A stretch of 64,000 nt of DNA from Chryseobacterium endalhagicum. Its GTDB lineage: Bacteria; Bacteroidota; Bacteroidia; Flavobacteriales; Weeksellaceae. Both the position numbers and the translations under genes were made by a program. A model generated the notes under the pieces. The model searched no databases. It saw only the letters and a program-made list of their open reading frames with translations, and was not told where the DNA came from. The DNA is taken from contig NZ_JAELVM010000004.1 in assembly GCF_016745235.1 (NCBI RefSeq), positions 1 through 64,000 on the forward strand. The letters are read 5' to 3'. Position 1 is the first letter of the stretch. Every line of letters starts with the position of its first letter. Positions 35,741-44,358 of this stretch are shown here, in pieces.

Positions 35741-37708
35741 ATGACAACACAAAATAATATAATTAGTTTTATTGATTTATTAAATAATGAGACTAAAATA
35801 GAAATTCCTATCATCCAAAGAGACTATGCACAAGGAAGAGTTGACAAAAAGGACCTAAGACAAAATTTTTTAAATGCTATATATGATAGTTTAGTTTCGA
35901 GCAAACCTATACAATTAGATTTTATTTATGGGAGTAAAGTTGATGATAATTTTCAACCTCTTGATGGTCAGCAGAGGCTAACAACATTATATTTACTTCA
36001 TTGGTATGGTGCTAATAGAAATACCAATTCAGATGAGTTAAAAAAAGAATTATTAAAATTTACTTACGAAACAAGAATATCATCGAGAGAGTTTTGTGAA
36101 GCACTAATTAAAAATGATATTGCTATTGTTGAAGGAGAAAAAATAAGTGATAGAATTAGAGATTCTAAATGGTATTTTCTTTCTTGGGATAATGATCCTA
36201 CAATCAATTCAATGTTAAGAACTTTGGATGATATTCATGATATATTTTTCCCAGTAGAAGACCTTTTAAATAAGTTAATTGAGGAGAAATTATTATCTTT
36301 TTATTATGTTTTATTAGAAGACATTGGACTTACTGATGATTTGTATATAAAAATGAATGCTAGAGGTAAGTTATTATCATCATATGAAAACTTTAAGGCA
36401 AGTTTTGAAAAGTACATTGAAGATAATAATTGGGAAGAGGGTATTGAAAAAAGTAAAACTTTTGCATTTCAGATTGATACTAACTGGACTGATTTTTTTT
36501 GGAAAAATTTTAAAAAAAACAATAGTATAGATGTACCATTAATGAAGTTCATTTCAACTTTATTAATGATAAGAATATCATTAGAAAGAAATACAAATAG
36601 GGTTACCTTAATTTCTCAAATCCAAGATAATTTTAATAATATTAAAGCAAATCTAATTAGCAAAGATACTTTTGAGTACATATATAAAAGTTTTGAAATC
36701 TACTCTAATCTAGAGAATTTTGATTGCTTAAAATTAAATTTTCCTTTTTGGAGGCATACCCCAACAATTGACTTCTTAAATGAAGTTGTAGCAACAGATC
36801 GAAATGCATCCTACACACAAAAAGTTCTATTTTTTGCTCAAACAGAGTATCTATTAAGAAATCCTGTTTTTGATAAAACTAAATTTGAAGATTGGCTACG
36901 AGTTGTAAGAAATATAATTGCTAGAGGAAGTGTTGAGAAAGGGGGTTCTAGACCTGACATAATACGAAGTCCTGAAACCTTTGATGGAATTATTAATTTG
37001 GTTAATGAATTATCAGCAGGATGTGCAGACATCTATAAACATCTTTCTGAAGTAGAAAAAATTAATTCTTCATTTGCAAGGTATCAATCAGATGAAGAAA
37101 TTAAAAAGGCTAAATTAATTTTAGAATCTGATTCATACAAAGACTTAATCAATAGAATGGAAGATCAAAGCTTCTTTAAAGGTAGGATAGAATTTGCATT
37201 TGATTGTATTGACTATGATGGGAATATTGAAAATTTTGAACAAAGTAATTTTGAAAAGGTACTAAATATTATTAATGAGCATTTTAATAGTGCTGAAAGT
37301 GATAAGATTTCAAATGATATAAGAAGAGCCTTATTAACAATAGAAATAAATAATGAATACTTATTTTATGATTATTGGTCCTCATACTGGTATGTTGGTG
37401 ACGCTAACAAAAGATGTCTATTAGAGAACTTTAGAGAATTGGAATATTATGTGTATTATACAGACCATGATGTCTATTTGAAAAAATTAATACAACATCT
37501 ATTTAATAATACTGTTGAAGAAATCATTGATAATTTCACTCCTCCTTCTGGAATGCCTAATTGGAAAATCAGATTAATAAAGGAAAAAGAATTGTTAGAT
37601 AAAGAAAGTAAATCAAATTATATTGCTATATCAATAGATAATTCATTCTGTTATCTTTTAAAAAGTAAAAGACCTAGAGACATCGCAGGATGTTATAAGG
37701 TTGAATAA
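35741..37708 (+). CDS. Second DUF262 protein, no HNH domain seen
   Basis: A 655-residue protein whose N-terminus (IPIIQRDYAQGRVDKKDLRQ, PLDGQQRLTTLY at 73-84, YIKMNARGKLLSSYENFKA) is a DUF262 domain. The remaining part is helical and shows no clear DUF1524 HNH signature. Its start lies one base beyond the stop of the first DUF262 gene, so the two are certainly co-translated and may form a heteromeric restriction-like enzyme, one subunit carrying the nuclease. The specificity is unknown. Confidence 0.8.
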   Translation: MTTQNNIISFIDLLNNETKIEIPIIQRDYAQGRVDKKDLRQNFLNAIYDSLVSSKPIQLDFIYGSKVDDNFQPLDGQQRLTTLYLLHWYGANRNTNSDELKKELLKFTYETRISSREFCEALIKNDIAIVEGEKISDRIRDSKWYFLSWDNDPTINSMLRTLDDIHDIFFPVEDLLNKLIEEKLLSFYYVLLEDIGLTDDLYIKMNARGKLLSSYENFKASFEKYIEDNNWEEGIEKSKTFAFQIDTNWTDFFWKNFKKNNSIDVPLMKFISTLLMIRISLERNTNRVTLISQIQDNFNNIKANLISKDTFEYIYKSFEIYSNLENFDCLKLNFPFWRHTPTIDFLNEVVATDRNASYTQKVLFFAQTEYLLRNPVFDKTKFEDWLRVVRNIIARGSVEKGGSRPDIIRSPETFDGIINLVNELSAGCADIYKHLSEVEKINSSFARYQSDEEIKKAKLILESDSYKDLINRMEDQSFFKGRIEFAFDCIDYDGNIENFEQSNFEKVLNIINEHFNSAESDKISNDIRRALLTIEINNEYLFYDYWSSYWYVGDANKRCLLENFRELEYYVYYTDHDVYLKKLIQHLFNNTVEEIIDNFTPPSGMPNWKIRLIKEKELLDKESKSNYIAISIDNSFCYLLKSKRPRDIAGCYKVE

Positions 37709-37764
37709 TATCAACTGTCAGATTAAATCGTGACTAATTCATATTATTAAAATATATAAAATTT

Positions 37765-37795
37765 AAAAAGGCTGTTTTTAGACAGCCTTTTTTAT
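37765..37795. terminator. Bidirectional terminator after the DUF262 pair
   Basis: Stem AAAGGCTGT with ACAGCCTTT (37767-37775, 37782-37790) between A and T runs; it separates two convergent transcripts. Confidence 0.8.
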
Positions 37796-37809
37796 TGGGA
37801 TATAAGTAA

Positions 37810-39504
37810 CTAATTAAAATTAAGAACATTTTCGTGATATAAATTATCAAAATAGTTCTGTAAAGTTGGCTCTATCAATATAAAATCATGATTACTATTT
37901 GCAAGTTCTTTAAATTTTTTATGATTTCTCATATATAATGCACATATATCTAGCTCATCACTTGATATAACCTTTTCATTTAAAGGCTCACGTAATGTTA
38001 AATAGTCTATGAATTTAGTCAGTGGATCTTTTGTTTTTTTCTTTAGAGTTAACAAAAATGTTTCTAAATCATCTATTCCTACTGACCAAGGATAGACTAA
38101 ATCATCAGATTCTCTTTCCAATAGCAAACTTAAATCTATTTGTATAGGACCAAATCTCTCTAAAGTTATGACCAAAGAAAAAATGTCTTTAATATTTTCT
38201 GTTTTAATTATTTCTAAAACATTGCCAACTTTATCTTTTATTATCACTTCTTGTTCATTACAGAAACATTTCTCCACTCTATAACATTGATTGTACCCAG
38301 CTTGAATACAATCTTTAAACTCAGATTTTATTTTCTTGTAGGCTTTCTCTGTATTTCTTAAGGGTTCTCTAATTTTTGAAGACTTACATTCTATTACAAA
38401 TGCGTAATTATTACAAATAATTAATAAATCTTGTTCATTACCATTTACATAATAGTTATCATAAAGTCTAAAGTCTTTTGAATCTGAAAAGATTTTCTTA
38501 AATAAGGATATAACCTTTTTTTCAAAAACAACTTTTCCTCTTCTGTGATTAAGATGTGTTTTTTCTTTTTGAGTAGTACCTAAAGTATCATACAGTATTC
38601 TATATAAAGATGTTGGTAATTGCTTTTGATATATATTTAAATATTCATTATCATTCAATTTAATTATTGGCTTCAATTCGAGAGGATTAGTATCTGTATA
38701 AAACAAATAGTCTATTTCGTTATTAATATCAATAGAAAATAATTCACAGAAAATATTTGTTTCTTTTTCATTAAACTTACTATAAAAATCTTGTTTTGTA
38801 AAGATTAATGCAGAATGAGGTTTTTCATAAAAATCCATAAACAGGTTAAATTCACTAGCTGGTAACCCTGACAATAGTTGATTAAATTCTGTAGATCCTA
38901 TTTTATTAGCCTGATCAAATAAATTTAAGAGTTCTGGTGATTTGATTATTTTGGCATAGCCATTCTTGACTTTTTTACTATATAAGTTTTCAGAATGATT
39001 ACACATATCAATTAAAGTATTTAATTCTATTCCTAATTTCTCTCTAATTTTATCTTTATAAGGCGAAAACATACTAACAACATGATTTATTTCTTGTTGT
39101 CTATAATTTAAAACACCATTTAAAAAATAACTGTTAAATGTACCTTCATGTATAATTATTTTCTTTTGTTCATCAACATCTCCATTTAAGTAAGAGGGGG
39201 TATAGTTTGAGCTAAGATAATTACTTATAATATTATTTAATCTTCTAACTACATCTGTTAATATAATTTCATTAGGAACGCTATATTTGAACTTCTCTTT
39301 TCCTTCTTCTTTACTACTTAATCTCAGAGCAATAAGATATAACGAATCTTTAAGTTTAGATTTCATTATTTCAGAAAACCCAGTATTGCCCCTAAAGTTA
39401 TTATTGCGAATAAAATCAGCTAAAAAAGCCACAAAACTTTCTTTTGTATATCTTGAAATTATTGATTGTATTTCTTTAGATTTACTTTCTATATCAAACA
39501 CCAT
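37810..39504 (-). CDS. Large protein with PD-(D/E)xK nuclease-like core
   Basis: A 564-residue AT-rich gene. Around residues 345-400, YYVNGNEQDLLII then YAFVIECKSSKIREPLRN give the D...ExK pattern of restriction-endonuclease-like folds. LRNTEKAYKKIK and AGYNQCYRVEKCF follow as in NERD- and Mrr-like nucleases. The N-terminal 300 residues are helical and not recognised; the last 150 residues resemble a regulatory tail. It is divergent from the membrane-anchored gene 39578, with 73 bases between the starts. This suggests a paired system, as inference. Confidence 0.7.
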   Translation of the reverse strand: MVFDIESKSKEIQSIISRYTKESFVAFLADFIRNNNFRGNTGFSEIMKSKLKDSLYLIALRLSSKEEGKEKFKYSVPNEIILTDVVRRLNNIISNYLSSNYTPSYLNGDVDEQKKIIIHEGTFNSYFLNGVLNYRQQEINHVVSMFSPYKDKIREKLGIELNTLIDMCNHSENLYSKKVKNGYAKIIKSPELLNLFDQANKIGSTEFNQLLSGLPASEFNLFMDFYEKPHSALIFTKQDFYSKFNEKETNIFCELFSIDINNEIDYLFYTDTNPLELKPIIKLNDNEYLNIYQKQLPTSLYRILYDTLGTTQKEKTHLNHRRGKVVFEKKVISLFKKIFSDSKDFRLYDNYYVNGNEQDLLIICNNYAFVIECKSSKIREPLRNTEKAYKKIKSEFKDCIQAGYNQCYRVEKCFCNEQEVIIKDKVGNVLEIIKTENIKDIFSLVITLERFGPIQIDLSLLLERESDDLVYPWSVGIDDLETFLLTLKKKTKDPLTKFIDYLTLREPLNEKVISSDELDICALYMRNHKKFKELANSNHDFILIEPTLQNYFDNLYHENVLNFN

Positions 39505-39577
39505 TGATTTACTATTTTCATAAATATATCAAAAGTATTATATTTGACAATAACCTTTTTTAACAAAAATTAAATAA

Positions 39578-40438
39578 ATGTTTAATAAAATTGAGTTTAG
39601 TGATATTAATAGATATTTCGCTTCTATTGGGACAATTTTAATAGCCTTGGCTTTTTTACTTCCTTATTTTTATTTAAAAGAAAGCTTTGGAATAATTGTT
39701 TCAGAAAATGATTACAAATCATACACAAAAATAAGCCAAGAAATTATTTCTGATAAACAATCTAACATTTTATTTTTTCAAAACATAATTGTTTATATAT
39801 CTGGAGGACTATTTATTATAGGTCTTTCATTAACTATAATTGGAATAAGACGTTGGAATAAAAGACAAATGAAAATTGATGAAAAATTTGATAAGGAACT
39901 AGAAAAACTTAAAATAGAAATCACCCAAATGTCTCCAGCAGAGAAAGAAGAGAAAATTAATTCTGAAATACAAGAAATAGTGAATTCAGAAGAGCTAACT
40001 CAATCAGGTCTAATTTTAGATAATATACGGAATGAATATAGGTTAGTAGAAGACACAATTCTAAATAAGTATAATAAAATTAACCAAAATAAATTTATAA
40101 TTTATCCAAATGTGAGACTTAAGCATACTGAATATGATATACTTCTAAAATCTAATTCAAATGAATATATTGATGAATTAGTTGAAATTAGGTTTTACAA
40201 GAATAGGATTATACCAAATCTTTTGTATGATAATATCAAAAAATTTGATTACCGCATTCAATATTACTCTAATAATGTCCGTGATGCTAAAGGTATTTTA
40301 TTCCTAGTATATGATGATAAAAATATCAGTAAAATTAAAATTGATAAAATAGATTTAAAATCCATAGATTTAATATCAGATATTGATATTAAATGGATTA
40401 AGCTTTCTGAACTGCAAAGCTTTAAATTATCTATTTAA
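39578..40438 (+). CDS. Membrane-anchored protein with endonuclease-like C-terminus
   Basis: A 286-residue protein with two transmembrane helices (SIGTILIALAFLLPYFYL; IIVYISGGLFIIGLSLTIIG) separated by a short loop. A charged coiled coil follows (KIDEKFDKELEKLKIEIT...), then a soluble domain from about 165. There, YPNVRLKHTEYDILLKS and LVEIRFYKNRII have the Asp and Glu of a PD-(D/E)xK fold, but Arg replaces the usual Lys, so activity is doubtful. It may sense membrane or phage signals and pass them to the soluble partner. Confidence 0.6.
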   Translation: MFNKIEFSDINRYFASIGTILIALAFLLPYFYLKESFGIIVSENDYKSYTKISQEIISDKQSNILFFQNIIVYISGGLFIIGLSLTIIGIRRWNKRQMKIDEKFDKELEKLKIEITQMSPAEKEEKINSEIQEIVNSEELTQSGLILDNIRNEYRLVEDTILNKYNKINQNKFIIYPNVRLKHTEYDILLKSNSNEYIDELVEIRFYKNRIIPNLLYDNIKKFDYRIQYYSNNVRDAKGILFLVYDDKNISKIKIDKIDLKSIDLISDIDIKWIKLSELQSFKLSI

Positions 40439-40461
40439 AAATAATTTTAGAGCTAAAAAAA

Positions 40462-40492
40462 TTCCACCCTGTATTGTAGGGTGGAAAAAAAA
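40462..40492. terminator. Bidirectional terminator
   Basis: A perfect nine-base stem, TTCCACCCT with AGGGTGGAA, is flanked by A and T runs; it ends the 286-residue gene and the DUF3871 gene. Confidence 0.85.
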
Positions 40493-41767
40493 CTAACTCA
40501 AAAACCAATGATAATCTGAACTACCATTAAGTGCTTTCTGAATACCCTTTGAAAACTCAAAGGCATTCAAATTCCTGTCTAGGAAAGTATCTATGTATGA
40601 AGACTTGTTAGCCTGTGTAAAGAGATTATATACATCCCAAAGGTTGATCCTACCATTCTCTAATCTACAGAAATTCTTATCCTCATAATAATCCTTAGCC
40701 ATAGTATTCATATGGCTGTCATTAAAATTAAGTAGAGGCATATTTTGTTTCTCTGACTTGGGTAAATGTTGATACAATCTACTTCTACCAATCAGTTGAG
40801 CAAATTGATGTTCTGAAAGATAGTCATGCGTAAGTTCTTTCATTTCCATTAGATGTAGCTCTGCATTATAATTCTGTATTGTTTCTAAAACCTTTGAATA
40901 CGAATCATTTACACTCCCAACCCTCATATCTTCAACAAAGCCATCACTACTCACGCAGAGATTCATACAAACCTGATTCTGAAATCCAATAAAGAACTTA
41001 AACTTTTCCAAAGACTTCTTATTGTAAAGGTTTTCCAAATTGTAGCTTCTCACCCCACCAATAGTAAGAGAAAGCTCATTACCATTCACAATATCAGTAA
41101 TAGTGGGAACTTTAATAATGAAAGCCATTCTCTCATAATAAATAGTTTTTTCATGCTCCAATAGCTCTTTTACAGGCTTATATATAGCATTTGGTGTTCT
41201 ACCCTTAATTTGGTGAGAAACCCTAATTTCAGGTTTTTTAATACATTGATGTGGAAATACTTTCTGTACAGCACTTAAAACTACTTCAATAAACTCTTGA
41301 TGTGCAATAGTTTTCTCATTATCCTTACTAAATACAGGGATAATACAATCATTCTGTAAATGATGTAATGTAGCTTCTGAGGTATTAGCAACAATAAAAG
41401 GCTTATGCTGATTATCCCCATTTTCATCTAGTACCTCAGAATTATTAATTACTGTCTGAACTTTAGAAACAGGCATTAAAAAAGCCTGAAACATTTCTTT
41501 ATGCTCAGGCTCTTTATTGGGAACATCAACTCTTACAGCTTGTATAGGAGTGTCAATTTTCTTTTCAATATCATTCATCTTGCTTGGATAAAATACTTCT
41601 GCATCTTTAAAGCCCTCATTGACATCTAGGAAAATATCTCTAATTGTTTTCTTTTCTACAACAGTAGTATTATTTACATTTCTTAGCTGTAGATTAATTA
41701 GGGGCTCTTCTGCTCTTAAACTTACTTCTATTATGTTGGGAGTTTTACTGAAGCTTTGTGTGTCCAT
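40493..41767 (-). CDS. DUF3871-family protein of mobile elements
   Basis: A 424-residue protein with CIIPVFSKDNEKTIAHQEFI, VSHQIKGRTPNAIYKP, SLTIGGVRSYNLENLY and QLIGRSRLYQHLP, features of the DUF3871 family common on Bacteroidetes islands. Its function is not known; the late DYYEDKNFCRLENGRINLWD and HWFLS suggest a role with DNA or replication. The ATG at 41767 overlaps the end of the ATPase gene by 23 bases, implying coupling. The longer start at 41824 would add a hydrophobic stretch atypical of the family. Confidence 0.8.
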   Translation of the reverse strand: MDTQSFSKTPNIIEVSLRAEEPLINLQLRNVNNTTVVEKKTIRDIFLDVNEGFKDAEVFYPSKMNDIEKKIDTPIQAVRVDVPNKEPEHKEMFQAFLMPVSKVQTVINNSEVLDENGDNQHKPFIVANTSEATLHHLQNDCIIPVFSKDNEKTIAHQEFIEVVLSAVQKVFPHQCIKKPEIRVSHQIKGRTPNAIYKPVKELLEHEKTIYYERMAFIIKVPTITDIVNGNELSLTIGGVRSYNLENLYNKKSLEKFKFFIGFQNQVCMNLCVSSDGFVEDMRVGSVNDSYSKVLETIQNYNAELHLMEMKELTHDYLSEHQFAQLIGRSRLYQHLPKSEKQNMPLLNFNDSHMNTMAKDYYEDKNFCRLENGRINLWDVYNLFTQANKSSYIDTFLDRNLNAFEFSKGIQKALNGSSDYHWFLS

Positions 41768-42725
41768 TTTTACTGAAATTATTAGAGTTATTGAGGTTAA
41801 TAAGTAAAGATTTTTTAGCTTCAAAATCAGGCTGTAGACTTTCCTGATACTGTGGAAACTGTCTGTATAAAGCTAATAATTCAGTAACAGACCTGCTGTT
41901 CTGAATAGCCTCATATACTTCCTGTTCTGTAGCATCCATTAGATTCTGACTAGGAGAACATTCAAAAGCATCACTTGGATCTATTTTAGGTATAGAGTCT
42001 CTTCCTGTAGAACTTGGAATAAAGATTTGAGATGGATTAGTTTCTGAGCCTGAATTACACCACTCTAATATCATTTTACCAGTATCAGAAGTAATAAGAA
42101 ATTCAGGTTTATTCATAAATAATCCTGTTCTGTCCTTTGAGGCTTTAGCAAGGTGATTCTCATTAATAAGCTCGAAGTTTATAGTTAGTTCATACTCAAA
42201 CCCATCCCTTGTGATTTCTTTAGTTCCATGCTTCACAACTTGGGTTTTTCCATTACTCCCAACATCTAAAGAATAATCAATCTTTCTTCTAGTGGTAGTA
42301 ATGATATGACAGGTAGATTGTAGAATCTTATTAATAAAAGCTTGGTGTCTTGGAGTTACATTAGACCAATCTTGAAATCTTCCTCCTAACTTTTCATGGA
42401 TTTCTAGGCAACCTCCTATACCATTCCATTCATGGCTGGCTGAATCTATGATAATGATTTCAATTCCTGATTTCTCACACAGTTCAATAGCTTGTATATA
42501 CCTTTCAGGAGAGTAAGGAGCTTGTAAATCCAGTACATTGTAGTTTCCTAAGTCTGAATATAAGGAAGCAGAAGAATTCTCTGTATCTATTACAGCTATT
42601 TTACTCCAGTCCTGTGTCATTCCATAGGCTAATAATAAAGCTGATTTGGTCTTTCCAAATCCAGAAGCTCCTGATAATCCTAATCTGAGCTTGACTTGCT
42701 GTCTTTGTGATTGTTTTAATTGCAT
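41745..42725 (-). CDS. RecA-like ATPase of the Sak4 type
   Basis: A 326-residue single-domain ATPase with Walker A GASGFGKTKSA near residue 19 and Walker B IEIIIIDSASHEW near residue 90. WSNVTPRHQAFINKIL and IITTTRRKIDYSLDV follow in the pattern of phage Sak4-type recombinases that assist single-strand annealing or replication. Its C-terminus (VYEAIQNSRSVTELLALYRQ) is helical. It overlaps the DUF3871 gene, divergent from the polymerase-like gene across a 192-base spacer. Together they look like a replication or recombination module. Confidence 0.8.
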   Translation of the reverse strand: MQLKQSQRQQVKLRLGLSGASGFGKTKSALLLAYGMTQDWSKIAVIDTENSSASLYSDLGNYNVLDLQAPYSPERYIQAIELCEKSGIEIIIIDSASHEWNGIGGCLEIHEKLGGRFQDWSNVTPRHQAFINKILQSTCHIITTTRRKIDYSLDVGSNGKTQVVKHGTKEITRDGFEYELTINFELINENHLAKASKDRTGLFMNKPEFLITSDTGKMILEWCNSGSETNPSQIFIPSSTGRDSIPKIDPSDAFECSPSQNLMDATEQEVYEAIQNSRSVTELLALYRQFPQYQESLQPDFEAKKSLLINLNNSNNFSKNGHTKLQ

Positions 42726-42822
42726 AATTTGTAACCTTAATATTAATATGAACGTATATAAAAGTAAATGTTAAACATTTTTAATTACGAAGTGAAATAA
42801 ACTATTTATGGTTTTAAAGTTG

Positions 42823-42830
42823 TAATTTTG
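42823..42830 (+). promoter_or_regulatory. -7 element of the polymerase-like gene
   Basis: TAATTTTG fits TAnnTTTG and predicts a 5' leader of about 80 bases. Confidence 0.5.
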
Positions 42831-42897
42831 TAAAATAATTGTAGGCCACTTGCTTTACTGCTAAGCACCTCTTGGATTTAACACTCCAAAGGCACAG

Positions 42898-42915
42898 CTC
42901 CCTCAGGAGAGGGGG
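42898..42915 (+). promoter_or_regulatory. Leader hairpin touching the polymerase start codon
   Basis: Seven base pairs, CTCCCTC with GAGGGGG around AGGA, end two bases before the ATG at 42918. Such a stem could hide the ribosome-binding region and so control translation. The upstream leader (about 42840-42897) is unusually GC-rich for this element. Confidence 0.5.
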
Positions 42916-42917
42916 TA

Positions 42918-44342
42918 ATGGCACAAAATCAAAAAGTTGGTTTTGCCTTTGCAACCAACTCTAAAAAGAATAATAGCCCAAGTGAAAAGGCAACACTTGA
43001 GATAAAAACAAAGGGTGGCTATCCCGTAATAGACAAGCTTACTTTCTATTTACCTCAAAATTTAGATATAGACAAAGTTTTACAAGATAATCCTCCTCAA
43101 TTCAATTATGGCAGGGATAAACTTGTTTATATTCTTAATCTAATCTATGCTCTTCCTGCTAGGAAAAAGAAATCTATTGAGAACTATAATGGTTTTACAC
43201 CTGTCAGTAAAACAATACTTGGCAGTACTATTAAAGATTATAGGGATCATATCAATTATCTTAAAGAGCAAGGTATTGTAGAGGAAGATAATTATATTCC
43301 TGATAAAAAATGTGGTGGTTTGAGATTTACTCATGTATATAGGCAACATTTAAAACCTGTTGAGATTACATCATGGACTTTAATAAAAAACATAGTTTAT
43401 CTCAGAAAGAACTATAACTCAGAACTAACAAATGATTTAATTTTTCTGAAAAAATGGTTTAAAGATATTGATGTAGATATTAAAGCTGGCAAAAAGTATT
43501 TAAAAAGGCAATGGAAAGAAGATTTTAAATCTGAAAACTCCCAAAATGCAATCTTAAAATATAATAGTAGATTGCTTCCTATCGAACAACTATGTACAAA
43601 AGAAAATCCACTATTTTTTGTGGATAAGACTGCTGGAAGATTACATACTTATATAACTCAGCTTAAATCAGAATTAAGAAAGTTTTTAAAATGGAAAGGC
43701 AAACTTTTATGCAGTATAGATATTTCAAATTCGCAACCATTTCTCTTACAGTCATTACTTAATCATAATGTTTATGAAGAATGTAAGATGAAAGAAAAGC
43801 TAGAGAGAATTAATCCTAAACTAGATACTATTATGTTAGGAGTTTTAATCAATAGCATATCTAAAGAAGAAGATGTTCTTTTATTCAAAAAAATAGTTTC
43901 TTCTGGAAAGTTTTATGAAGAGTTTGGAAAAATCTTAAAAGATAATGGAGAGTTTGAAGATATTTCAAATGATAACTTAAGAAAAGAAGTCAAGAATATA
44001 ACTTTCAGCACCTTGTTCAGTAACAACAAAGCTATTAGCTATTCAAACTACATTAGGATATTCCAAGCAATCTTTCCAAATGTATATAAAGTTCTTAAGT
44101 ATGTAAAAAAAGGACAACATAACACATTAGCTATTGTACTACAGAGCCTTGAGGCTGATTTAGTTTTACATAAAGCTTGTAAAAGAATTGATATGGATAA
44201 AGACCATATCCCTTTATTTACATTACATGACTCTATAATTACCACAGAGGAAAATGTTGAATATGTAAAGTCTGTCTTAGTTCATGTAATGAAAGAGAAT
44301 ATTGGAGTTAAACCTAATTTAAAAATAGAGAGGTGGGAATAA
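42918..44342 (+). CDS. Family-A-like polymerase (TV-Pol-like)
   Basis: A 474-residue protein. About residues 70-150 resemble a winged-helix-like domain. From 238 on, every core motif of the superfamily A palm and fingers can be seen: TAGRLHTYI; motif A CSID268ISNSQP; motif B R355-K359-F363-F367 with the same four-residue spacing as R754, K758, F762 and Y766 of E. coli DNA polymerase I; and motif C LH437D438S, like the HDS of T7 RNA polymerase and the HDE of Pol I. Exonuclease motifs are missing. It fits the TV-Pol type described in transposons and viruses. Whether it makes DNA or RNA is unknown. Next to the Sak4-like ATPase and DUF3871, it may replicate the element. Confidence 0.75.
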   Translation: MAQNQKVGFAFATNSKKNNSPSEKATLEIKTKGGYPVIDKLTFYLPQNLDIDKVLQDNPPQFNYGRDKLVYILNLIYALPARKKKSIENYNGFTPVSKTILGSTIKDYRDHINYLKEQGIVEEDNYIPDKKCGGLRFTHVYRQHLKPVEITSWTLIKNIVYLRKNYNSELTNDLIFLKKWFKDIDVDIKAGKKYLKRQWKEDFKSENSQNAILKYNSRLLPIEQLCTKENPLFFVDKTAGRLHTYITQLKSELRKFLKWKGKLLCSIDISNSQPFLLQSLLNHNVYEECKMKEKLERINPKLDTIMLGVLINSISKEEDVLLFKKIVSSGKFYEEFGKILKDNGEFEDISNDNLRKEVKNITFSTLFSNNKAISYSNYIRIFQAIFPNVYKVLKYVKKGQHNTLAIVLQSLEADLVLHKACKRIDMDKDHIPLFTLHDSIITTEENVEYVKSVLVHVMKENIGVKPNLKIERWE

Positions 44343-44358
44343 CCACCTCTTTTATTTT
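44329..44358. terminator. Bidirectional terminator between polymerase and integrase
   Basis: Stem AGAGGTGG with CCACCTCT, starting inside the end of the polymerase gene and followed by a T run. Confidence 0.75.
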
